Source of the DNA: Promethearchaeota archaeon
GTDB taxonomy: Archaea; Asgardarchaeota; Lokiarchaeia; Sigynarchaeales; SOKP01
Length of the DNA: 64,000 bases
Assembly (NCBI GenBank): GCA_013375495.1
Contig: JABXKC010000012.1
Span: 21,057 to 85,056, forward strand
Reading direction: 5' to 3'
Positions 8,777 to 16,255 of the stretch are shown in pieces. Both the position numbers and the translations under genes were made by a program. The notes beneath the pieces are model-generated. The model had not been told where the DNA came from and made no database searches. It saw only the letters and a program-made list of their open reading frames with translations. The first letter of the stretch is position 1, and each line of letters begins with the position of its first letter.

Positions 8777-10051
8777 ATGGGTTTAACAATCACAGAGAAA
8801 ATTCTTAGAGAACACTGTCAGAATAAAAGTGCTACTGCCGGTGATTTTATTATGGTAGATATTGATAAGTGTTTAGCAAATGACATCACCGCCCCTATTG
8901 CCATTGAAGTATTTAATGAAGTTATAACTGGAAAGAATGTAGATGTTTTTGATCCTAAAAAAATAATTTTAATCCCAGATCATTTTACTCCAAATAAAGA
9001 TATAGCTTCTGCTGCTCAGAGTAAAATTCTTAGGGATTTTGCTATGAAATACAACATTAATAACTATTTTGAAGTCGGTAGGGGCGGCATTGAGCATTGT
9101 CTCATACCTGAAAAAGGACTAGTGTCTCCTGGAGATGTCTTTATTGGAGCGGATTCACATACATGCACATATGGCGCACTTGGAGCTTTTGCAACTGGTG
9201 TTGGATCTACAGATTTAGGTGTTGCGATGGTATCAGGAAAATGTTGGCTAAAAATTCCAGAGTCAATTAAATTCATATTTTCGGGTAAGTTAAGAGAATG
9301 GGTTTCCGGAAAAGATTTGATTTTGTATACAATAGGAAAGATTGGTGTAGACGGAGCTTCATATAAAGCTATGGAATTAAGCGGAGAAGTTATTGGTAAA
9401 TTATCCATGGCTAATAGGTTCACAATTTGCAACATGGTAATAGAAGCGGGAGCTAAAAATGGAATCATTACTCCAGACAAGGTGACAAATTCCTACTTAG
9501 AATCAAGTGGCTTTACTTTAGGAAAGAGTCATCAAAGTGATAAAGATGCAGAATATATCGACACAGTAGAAATCAATTGCGATAAGATTGAACCTCAAGT
9601 AGCTTTACCCCATTCACCCGCAAATGTTAAACCAATAACAGAAGTTAACGATATGAACATAGAAATAGATCAAGTAGTTATCGGGTCATGTACGAATGGT
9701 CGAATTGAAGATTTAAGAATAACAGCAAAGATTTTAAAAAATAAAAAAATAAAGCCTAATTTAAGATGTATTATTATACCAGGGACTCAGGAAACGTATC
9801 TTAGAGCTATAAAAGAGGGTTTAATTGAAATATTAGTTAATGCTGGAGCCATTATCTCTACACCGACTTGTGGTCCTTGTTTAGGAGGTCATATGGGAAT
9901 TTTAGGAGAAGGGGAAAAAGTTTTATCTACAACAAACAGGAATTTTAAAGGAAGAATGGGGCATATTTCAAGTGAAATATATTTAACAAGCCCCGCGGTG
10001 GCAGCATTTTCTGCAATTAAGGGACGCATTACATCTCCTCAATTTAATTAA
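8777..10051 (+). CDS. leuC: 3-isopropylmalate dehydratase large subunit, archaeal LeuC/HacA type
   Basis: 424 residues, the usual size of the short archaeal/thermophile large subunit. The 4Fe-4S ligands are visible: one Cys in G-S-C-T-N-G-R (about 309) and two in T-P-T-C-G-P-C-L-G-G-H (about 367-370). The G-A-D-S-H-T-C-T-Y-G-A-L-G-A-F substrate loop is present near residue 125. With the small subunit it isomerises 2- to 3-isopropylmalate by dehydration and rehydration. It lies 31 bases after leuA and before leuD, so the three are probably one transcript. Homoaconitase specificity cannot be excluded from sequence alone. Confidence 0.9.
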   Translation: MGLTITEKILREHCQNKSATAGDFIMVDIDKCLANDITAPIAIEVFNEVITGKNVDVFDPKKIILIPDHFTPNKDIASAAQSKILRDFAMKYNINNYFEVGRGGIEHCLIPEKGLVSPGDVFIGADSHTCTYGALGAFATGVGSTDLGVAMVSGKCWLKIPESIKFIFSGKLREWVSGKDLILYTIGKIGVDGASYKAMELSGEVIGKLSMANRFTICNMVIEAGAKNGIITPDKVTNSYLESSGFTLGKSHQSDKDAEYIDTVEINCDKIEPQVALPHSPANVKPITEVNDMNIEIDQVVIGSCTNGRIEDLRITAKILKNKKIKPNLRCIIIPGTQETYLRAIKEGLIEILVNAGAIISTPTCGPCLGGHMGILGEGEKVLSTTNRNFKGRMGHISSEIYLTSPAVAAFSAIKGRITSPQFN

Positions 10052-10069
10052 TTAAAAAAATTGAATAAA

Positions 10070-10570
10070 ATGAAAATGAATGGAAAAGTAATCAAATATC
10101 ACCAGAAAAATATCGATACCGATCTGATTATTCCGGCAAGGTATTTAGTGAATGCTGAACCAAAATTTTTAGCAAGTCATTGTATGGAGGATTTAGATAT
10201 AGATTTTGTAAAGAAAGCTAATGATAACAATTATTCTATCTTAGTTGCGGGTTCGAATTTTGGGTGTGGATCAAGTAGGGAACAAGCTCCTTTAGCTCTT
10301 AAAGCTTGTGGTATAAAATGTATTATCGCACCATCATTTGCTAGGATATTTTTTAGAAATGCAATAAACATAGGATTACAAATAGTAGAATTATCTAATA
10401 TTGATGACATAAACACTGGAGATCTACTAGAGATTAATTTAAAAGCAGGTGAAATATACAATACAACCTCATTACACAATTACGAAGTTAAAAAACAACC
10501 AGTCTTCCTCCAGGAAATAATTTCCGACGGAGGTTTAGTCAACTTTGCGAAAAAGAGATTGATTAGTTAA
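10070..10570 (+). CDS. leuD: 3-isopropylmalate dehydratase small subunit
   Basis: About 166 residues. The N-terminal N-I-D-T-D-L-I-I-P-A-R-Y-L motif and the swivelling-domain G-S-N-F-G-C-G-S-S-R-E-Q-A-P motif (the substrate-binding loop with Ser-Arg) are both intact. It partners with the large subunit 18 bases upstream. ATG at 10070 or 10076 is preferred over the in-frame TTG at 10061 because the family normally starts a few residues before the K-Y/V-x-x-x-N-I-D-T-D motif. No leuB is found in the window, so 3-isopropylmalate dehydrogenase must be encoded elsewhere. Confidence 0.9.
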   Translation: MKMNGKVIKYHQKNIDTDLIIPARYLVNAEPKFLASHCMEDLDIDFVKKANDNNYSILVAGSNFGCGSSREQAPLALKACGIKCIIAPSFARIFFRNAINIGLQIVELSNIDDINTGDLLEINLKAGEIYNTTSLHNYEVKKQPVFLQEIISDGGLVNFAKKRLIS

Positions 10571-10604
10571 TCAATTCATTTTCAGAGTTTAGAGTTATAG
10601 AGTG

Positions 10605-10612
10605 AAAAAAAA
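10605..10612 (-). terminator. T-tract terminator for the minus-strand surface protein gene
   Basis: On the minus strand a run of eight T lies a few bases after the stop codon at 10617, as expected for archaeal U-tract termination. Confidence 0.4.
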
Positions 10613-10616
10613 GAAA

Positions 10617-12860
10617 TTATAGAATAAACGGATTAAAAATTCTTTTTATTATCAGTGAATATAAAGCCTCTATTTCCTTCGAATCAAAAGTAATCTCTCT
10701 AATTAATTGGGTTACATAAAAATAATCTAACCTGTTTTTTTTCATTATAGTTATCGCTTTGTTTATTAAGGATTTTTCTGTTGGAGCAATTTTCATCTTA
10801 CCCGTTCCAGTTAACTTAAGAGGATATAAGAAAGTTGTGCCCATATGAGTTCTCAATAAACTTTCAATACCTTCAAATGGTTGAAGATTACCCTTGAATT
10901 CTTTCAAATAAATTCCATATTTCTCCTCAATCTCTAATGATAGATCGTCAATTATTTCGTAAAATTGTGGAGAAGGCAAATCTTTCATAATAAATATGAG
11001 TCTGAAATGCTTAAAGTCTGACATTAAGATTTTTGAGTTTTGATATTCAAGTTTAATTGTTTGTGAATGTTCCTCTGAGGTTGATATATCTAACCCAAAA
11101 GATCGAATCGCCTCCAAGAATCCTGAAACGAGCGTTGAATTGAATTTTTTCTCTGTAAAAGCCTGATCATATATGTTTAGAGAGGACTTCTTTTCGATGA
11201 TAATCACATAATTCAAATTCAGGATATCCATAAATTTGTTCATAATTTTTTCTTTTGCAGCAATTTTCTTTTTCTTATTTCTTTTAGCAAGCACAACTGA
11301 TGATACCGTTACCGCAGAACTTAATCCCACTATAATTACGATACCAATTATCATTGCCCAGTCAATTACTTCTGGTAAAATTACTGTGAAAACTTGAGTT
11401 ACTATGCCCGCATCAGTGCCGTTTAACCAATAAACAAACACTTTGTATGAACCATCCAATGCGTTTGAAGGAAATGTGTAAGCAAAACTGTTTGATTCGG
11501 GAGGTATTAATTTTGTTGTTATATTAATTTGTGTTTCATAAGTATCAGTTAAAACGAAAGTATAATTCCCCTCCAAAACAGGGGTGGCGATGAAAAATTT
11601 TAACTCTTGACCAGGATAAAACTCTGTCCTACTTACATCGAGATTAAAATCTTTTTTTGATGAACTGGCGGTTATTTCCCATGAATCGCCTTCGGAAATA
11701 AAACTATTAGAGATGTAGATATAATTTTCAACATGATTAACATCGACTAAACCAGTGATATTAACTTCATTTCTTAATAGACTTACATCAAACCATTTAC
11801 TGGGAAAATTAAATTTCACAGAATAATTGTTAAACTCTGGGGCGAGTATAGGAGTAACGCTCCAGTAGTTATCATGGGTTTCTGCTATCTCTATTGTTCC
11901 TGGAGAAGTGAAGTGATTTTCTAATTTGAGATCGTAACTAACATTAAACATCAATTCAATCGTTCTATTATGATAAACCGGGAAAACCACATCAGTTTGA
12001 TTCAGAGGTATATTAACATTAGATATTTGCACTTTTCCACTTCCTGGTGAACTGTTATTTATAGTGTAAATAGTATCATCGACTTTTATCGTCATATTGA
12101 TTGCTTCTGGATCAAATGATTGATCGGTTCTTTGTATCAATTTATGTGAAAAAGGTTCACCCATAACATCATCGAGCCAAACACCAGAAATGTATTTTGA
12201 GGTATAGAGGTTTGTATGAATTGAACCAGACGCATTATAAGCCCAGTTGTGATCGGAATTATCATATGATTTATATTCTGAACCATTAACTACTAAATAA
12301 TAGTAGCCTTTCGAAAGAGAGATTGGTTCTGGAAATTTTTGAACGTACCAACCGGGAGTAGTTGAAATATTAATAGGGCCGGGGTTCCCATATATGGTGG
12401 CATTTGGTCTATGATTTACCTGGTTGTACCCGTTAATTTGTACATAAACAGAACTATATGTAGTCCCAAATAAATACCCAAAAATCTGAACTCCTATGAG
12501 GGTAATATCTTCTGTGATGTTAAGTTGAACACCATAACCCCTCACACCTTTATATACTGATTTAAAGCTTTTGTCTGCTTCTTCAATTGATTTTACTTCT
12601 TCTCCTAATTTAATATCGGTAATATTCAGTTCTAAATTTGTAACATTCCATTTCGAACCAGGGAGACTTATTTTTATGTGATTAGTATTAAATTGTGTTG
12701 TTGAAAAGTTCGAGAATTCTTGAAACCTATAATTAACATCAGCAGTTAAAGAATCCCCATTTGATTGGGCGTAAACTATATTGGGTTGATTACTACACGC
12801 AATTAATATGCTTAAAATTAGTAGATTTATTGAAATAAATGTTTTAATTTTACTTCTCAT
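10617..12860 (-). CDS. Large surface protein with one TM and a longin/roadblock-like cytosolic tail (paralogue 2)
   Basis: 747 residues, same architecture as the protein at 546-2834: N-terminal hydrophobic segment, sequon-rich exterior, one TM near residues 497-520 followed by a Lys-rich stop-transfer, and a cytosolic domain of about 220 residues with the V-I-I-I-E-K-K-S-S-L...L-V-S-G-F-L-E-A-I pattern. Here the leader ends I-L-I-A-C, which fits a lipobox, so a lipid-anchored N-terminus is possible; cleavage after V-Y-A is the alternative. Both paralogues share blocks such as the L-N-x-T-D-I-K-x-G-E segment and the H-K-L-I-Q-(K/R) segment, so the exterior also aligns and not only the tail. 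A TATA-like element (minus strand, about 12911-12922) lies upstream. Confidence 0.75.
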   Translation of the reverse strand: MRSKIKTFISINLLILSILIACSNQPNIVYAQSNGDSLTADVNYRFQEFSNFSTTQFNTNHIKISLPGSKWNVTNLELNITDIKLGEEVKSIEEADKSFKSVYKGVRGYGVQLNITEDITLIGVQIFGYLFGTTYSSVYVQINGYNQVNHRPNATIYGNPGPINISTTPGWYVQKFPEPISLSKGYYYLVVNGSEYKSYDNSDHNWAYNASGSIHTNLYTSKYISGVWLDDVMGEPFSHKLIQRTDQSFDPEAINMTIKVDDTIYTINNSSPGSGKVQISNVNIPLNQTDVVFPVYHNRTIELMFNVSYDLKLENHFTSPGTIEIAETHDNYWSVTPILAPEFNNYSVKFNFPSKWFDVSLLRNEVNITGLVDVNHVENYIYISNSFISEGDSWEITASSSKKDFNLDVSRTEFYPGQELKFFIATPVLEGNYTFVLTDTYETQINITTKLIPPESNSFAYTFPSNALDGSYKVFVYWLNGTDAGIVTQVFTVILPEVIDWAMIIGIVIIVGLSSAVTVSSVVLAKRNKKKKIAAKEKIMNKFMDILNLNYVIIIEKKSSLNIYDQAFTEKKFNSTLVSGFLEAIRSFGLDISTSEEHSQTIKLEYQNSKILMSDFKHFRLIFIMKDLPSPQFYEIIDDLSLEIEEKYGIYLKEFKGNLQPFEGIESLLRTHMGTTFLYPLKLTGTGKMKIAPTEKSLINKAITIMKKNRLDYFYVTQLIREITFDSKEIEALYSLIIKRIFNPFIL

Positions 12861-12996
12861 GATTCACATAACCTATTTTGTTACTATACTAAAATCCCCT
12901 TATTTGTAATATCTTATAAAATGGGCTTTAGCGTATTTTAGACAATTATGAAAGAATCTTTTGTTTAATAATTCATAAAACTCAATATTTTTAAAC

Positions 12997-13010
12997 TTTT
13001 ATATATAAAG
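12997..13010 (+). promoter_or_regulatory. Strong TATA box for the U32-family gene
   Basis: TTTTATATATAAAG is one of the clearest TATA-like elements in the window. Initiation near 13032 would give a leader of about 115 bases. That leader starts beside a T-run and G-run (13027-13048), which can form weak wobble-rich pairing. Confidence 0.5.
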
Positions 13011-13131
13011 AAATATTCCAAATTCCTTTTTTTCTCGGAAAGGGGGGGAAAATTAATAATCGATAATGTTATACAATTTTAATATTAAAGATGATATTGT
13101 TAGATCAGTGGATTACAAATCATAATACAAA

Positions 13132-13138
13132 AAGGAAG
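13132..13138 (+). promoter_or_regulatory. Shine-Dalgarno-like site that supports an ATT start
   Basis: AAGGAAG ends 8 bases before the ATT at 13147. No ATG, GTG or TTG exists between the upstream in-frame stop (13123-13125) and the conserved N-terminus of the U32 protein. Confidence 0.5.
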
Positions 13139-13146
13139 AAATAACT

Positions 13147-14382
13147 ATTATTAAACCTGAATTATTAGTACCCGCTCAAAATTGGGATTCATTAGTTAAT
13201 ATTGGTAGTTTAGCGGACGCAATTTATTTTGGTGTTACAGATTATAATATGAGAGCGAAAGCTAAAAATTTCAATCGAGACGAAATAGATAATGTTGTAA
13301 GGTTCTGTCATAAACTAAACCCACCAATAAAAGCATATTTAGCTACAAATATTTTGATATACGATAACGAGTTAGAGGATTTGGAAAATTTGATTTCTTT
13401 AGCAAAAAAAGCTAACATCGACGCTATAATTGCCCACGATTTGGCAGTGATAAGATTTGCGAAACAAAAGGGAGTTAAATTTCATATTTCAACTCAAGCT
13501 AATGTTTCAAACGTCGAAAGCGCTAAATTTTACGAAGGTTTGGGAGCAGAAAGAATAATTCTAGCAAGAGAATTATCGCTCGAACAAATAAAGCTTATAA
13601 AACACCACCTAAATAAAACTAAAATTGAGTGTTTTGTTCATGGCTCGATGTGCACTTCGATTTCTGGTCGATGCTATTTATCTGCAACGATTTGTGATTC
13701 TGAAGAAGCATCAGCAAATCGAGGAAAATGCGTTCAACCATGTAGGAGAGAGTGGAGGGTAATTGACGACGAAAAGAATGAGTTGTTATACGACGGTAAA
13801 ATGTTCCTGAACGCAAAAGACATTTGCATGATTGAATATATTCCAGATTTAATTGAAGCAAATATTGATGCTTTCAAAATCGAAGGTAGGATGAAAGATC
13901 CAATTTATATTGAAACGGTAGCTAGCTGTTATCGGGAAGCAATTGATAGTTATCTTGAAAATACATTTACAAAAGAAAAGGTTCAAGATTGGTTAAAAAG
14001 ATTAAATCAAGTTTATAATCGCGGATTTCATACTGGATTTTACTTTCAGAGACCAACAATTGAAGATGTTGAGTTAGAAATAAGAGGAAATGTATCTCCA
14101 TTTAAAAAGCATTACCTTGGGAGGATACTTTCTTTTGATAAAAACAGTATGACTGCGAATATTTTAATTGAAATCAAGGAATTTAACTTGAAGATTGGTG
14201 ATGATATAATCATTGTGGGTGATGATACTTACCATCATCAGAAAATTAAGCACATGGTCTTCAAAGGAGAAAAAATTAAAAATATCTATAAAAAGCAATA
14301 CGATAACCCATTTAAAGTAAATATGCGGCTAAGTAAGGAGGTAAAGAAAGATTATAAAATATATATCGTATACCAAACATAA
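13147..14382 (+). CDS. Peptidase U32-family protein (TrhP/RlhA-like), apparent non-AUG start
   Basis: The first ATG (13249) begins inside the conserved fold: the codons before it encode K-P-E-L-L-V-P-A-Q-N-W-D-S-L and A-D-A-I-Y-F-G-V, which match the standard U32 N-terminus (E-L-L-x-P-A-G-x-W-x-S-L...A-D-A-V-Y-F-G). The frame is closed by a stop at 13123, and only ATA (13141) and ATT (13147, 13150) lie at the expected start. The U32 signature E-C-F-V-H-G-S-M-C...S-G-R-C-Y-L-S...G-K-C-V-Q-P-C-R is intact, with its Cys residues. Family members named TrhP or RlhA act in RNA hydroxylation, often using prephenate-derived chemistry; the exact target here is unknown. A sequencing error upstream is the main alternative. 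Confidence 0.8.
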   Translation: MIKPELLVPAQNWDSLVNIGSLADAIYFGVTDYNMRAKAKNFNRDEIDNVVRFCHKLNPPIKAYLATNILIYDNELEDLENLISLAKKANIDAIIAHDLAVIRFAKQKGVKFHISTQANVSNVESAKFYEGLGAERIILARELSLEQIKLIKHHLNKTKIECFVHGSMCTSISGRCYLSATICDSEEASANRGKCVQPCRREWRVIDDEKNELLYDGKMFLNAKDICMIEYIPDLIEANIDAFKIEGRMKDPIYIETVASCYREAIDSYLENTFTKEKVQDWLKRLNQVYNRGFHTGFYFQRPTIEDVELEIRGNVSPFKKHYLGRILSFDKNSMTANILIEIKEFNLKIGDDIIIVGDDTYHHQKIKHMVFKGEKIKNIYKKQYDNPFKVNMRLSKEVKKDYKIYIVYQT

Positions 14383-14440
14383 ATTAAATGGTGAAAATTA
14401 AGAACCTAACTATACCAGCATTTTTTAAAGGAGATAGTAA

Positions 14441-15112
14441 ATGGATTACGCAGAAAAGAGGAAAAAATTGGTAGAGAGCCTTAAAAATCGAGATTTTTTA
14501 ACTAAAACAGATGTAATTAAGGCAATGCTAAAGGTTCCTCGTCATGAATTTTTACCTAAAGATGCTCAATCTTCTGCTTATATAGATTCTCCACTTTCAA
14601 TAGGCTTAGGGCAAACAATAAGTGCCCCCCACATGAACGCTATGATGTGTGAATTGTTGGAATTAAAAGAAGGAGATAAAGTTCTAGAGGTTGGAACGGG
14701 TTCTGGATATCACGCTGCATTATGCGCTGAAATCGTAGCTCCAGAAGATTCTCGAAATCCCGGACATGTGTATACATTAGAAAGACACTTAAAATTAGCA
14801 GATTCAGCTAGGAAAAGCCTTATTAACGCAGGTTATGGTGATTCTGTAACAGTTATTCATGGAGATGGTACTCTTGGCTACCCCAGAGAAGCACCATACG
14901 ATAAAATTTTAGTAACCGCATCATCACCTAAAAAAGTGCCTCCTCCACTAAAAAAACAATTAAAGGACGGAGGTATCCTATGTATTCCGGCAGGTTCAAA
15001 AGAATGGGGTCAAGATCTTTATATTGTAACGAAAAAGGAAAATAATTTCGATTCTAAAAGAATTACCGGCGTTAGGTTTGTTCCATTAATCGGTAAATAT
15101 GGATTTGATTAA
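14441..15112 (+). CDS. pcm: Protein-L-isoaspartate O-methyltransferase
   Basis: 223 residues, standard family length. Motifs in order: V-P-R-H-E-F-L-P near residue 27, the Q-T-I-S-A-P-H-M loop typical of PCMT, the SAM-binding V-L-E-V-G-T-G-S-G-Y-H-A-A-L motif near 85, and the P-Y-D-K-I-L-V-T-A post-motif. The enzyme methylates L-isoaspartyl residues in aged proteins to start their repair. It follows the U32 gene by 58 bases and its stop codon overlaps the convergent gene by 4 bases. GGAGATAG lies just upstream of the ATG. Confidence 0.92.
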   Translation: MDYAEKRKKLVESLKNRDFLTKTDVIKAMLKVPRHEFLPKDAQSSAYIDSPLSIGLGQTISAPHMNAMMCELLELKEGDKVLEVGTGSGYHAALCAEIVAPEDSRNPGHVYTLERHLKLADSARKSLINAGYGDSVTVIHGDGTLGYPREAPYDKILVTASSPKKVPPPLKKQLKDGGILCIPAGSKEWGQDLYIVTKKENNFDSKRITGVRFVPLIGKYGFD

Positions 15113-15774
15113 TTTTCTGATTCCTTTCTTTTTCTGCTAGGTGGATTTTGAAGATATTCCAAAAATTTCTCATCCCTTTCTAAATCCTCCTTAGTAAATC
15201 TTAATCCGAATACAGGTTTAAATATCCAAATTAAGACAACTGGAACAATAATATAGAGGAGGAAGTGACTGGGAAATAAAAAATCAATCAATAAATCATA
15301 ACTCGAAAAATCTCCTAATCCTAAAGGAATAATATAGGTCAATTGAAAATTGATTGTATCGTTCATAGGAACTCCTCCCGTTTCAAGAGACATTTCAATC
15401 GTTCCATAACAAGTCAAATTATCATGTTTGGCGAGCTTGAGAGGAATGTTATTCACGGGATAGGTGCTACTTGGAGCGCCAAATTGGACAGATCTTGCAA
15501 ATACAGGATCATTATTTTTTAAGCAATAAATAATAATCGATAAAAGTCCATAATTAACAACATTTCCTGTTGAGATCGATTCAATGACAGTATTAATAAC
15601 ATAACTCTCATATGATCCATGATTTATATTTAGATGCAGATTAATACCCGCAGTACCATCGGTATATGAGCTACTATAATCATCCTCTATATCGTAAATC
15701 CCAATACGAAAAATATCTCTAAAGTTAAACATAATTGGTGTGAGGATGATTAAAACTATAAAAGATATAATCAA
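15109..15774 (-). CDS. Two-TM membrane protein of unknown function
   Basis: 221 residues from a TTG. There is an N-terminal TM (about 2-20), an exported domain of about 130 residues rich in Asn, Ser and Tyr, a second TM (about 170-190), and a charged cytosolic tail ending in Arg/Lys/Glu. The frame stays open for 18 codons upstream of the TTG and would add a Lys/Arg-rich N-terminus, the usual topology signal before a first TM, but with no ATG, GTG or TTG; an ATA at 15822 sits 5 bases after a purine-rich stretch. The start is therefore uncertain. No family recognised. Confidence 0.55.
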   Translation of the reverse strand: MIISFIVLIILTPIMFNFRDIFRIGIYDIEDDYSSSYTDGTAGINLHLNINHGSYESYVINTVIESISTGNVVNYGLLSIIIYCLKNNDPVFARSVQFGAPSSTYPVNNIPLKLAKHDNLTCYGTIEMSLETGGVPMNDTINFQLTYIIPLGLGDFSSYDLLIDFLFPSHFLLYIIVPVVLIWIFKPVFGLRFTKEDLERDEKFLEYLQNPPSRKRKESEN

Positions 15775-15997
15775 ACTGATCGTAAAGTTCCTATTTCTTC
15801 TTTTTATAGCTTTTAATTTTATTTTAACTCATCTCAGCAAATTGTAATACAAATCTAAATTACTTATGTATCTTAATAAACTTTATCAAAAACATATTAA
15901 CGATCATTTGCAAAGCGAAAGATTAAATTAAACTTTTTCTATTTTAATCCTTAGTTACTTACAATTTTTAGAATTCAGAGTATTAGAGAGAATAATT

Positions 15998-16138
15998 CTA
16001 AGAAAACCGTTCTTTTAATCTCTTTTCCATTAGTTTTTTACGGGTATTTTTAACAAATTCATTAATATCAATTTCTTTCTTTAAAGATCCATTTGAATAG
16101 GTATAGCCATTTTTTTTCCCATTTTTATAATATCCCAT
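15998..16138 (-). CDS. Small basic protein, 46 residues
   Basis: ATG to TAG on the minus strand in an otherwise empty 480-base gap. The product is hydrophilic and Lys/Asn/Tyr-rich, begins M-G-Y-Y-K-N-G-K-K-N-G-Y, and its second half looks like a basic amphipathic helix. A TATA-like element (minus strand, 16190-16204) about 60 bases upstream would give a 30-base leader. No TM, no Cys. It could bind nucleic acid, but only on charge grounds. The rest of the gap (15832-15997 and 16205-16255) shows nothing further. Confidence 0.4.
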   Translation of the reverse strand: MGYYKNGKKNGYTYSNGSLKKEIDINEFVKNTRKKLMEKRLKERFS

Positions 16139-16189
16139 AAAATTCAGAACCAGAGTAAAGATTATGAACAATATTTGATATTAGGGTAT

Positions 16190-16204
16190 TAATATATTTA
16201 AAAC
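16190..16204 (-). promoter_or_regulatory. Candidate TATA box of the 46-residue protein gene
   Basis: On the minus strand the element reads TTTTAAATATATTAA, about 60 bases before the ATG at 16138. Confidence 0.35.
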
Positions 16205-16255
16205 TTACATTTTCATAGGTCGTTATACAGATCTGTGGATATATAAAGAAAGAGT

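Noticed and set aside
10250..10275. GGTTCGAA-type sequence suggesting a tRNA T-arm
   Set aside because: It lies in leuD, encoding the conserved G-S-N-F-G-C-G motif, and no acceptor or anticodon stems surround it.
13090..13142. 17-codon ATG frame before the U32 gene as a leader peptide
   Set aside because: No amino-acid bias, no hairpin after it, and it overlaps the proposed ribosome-binding site; most likely chance.
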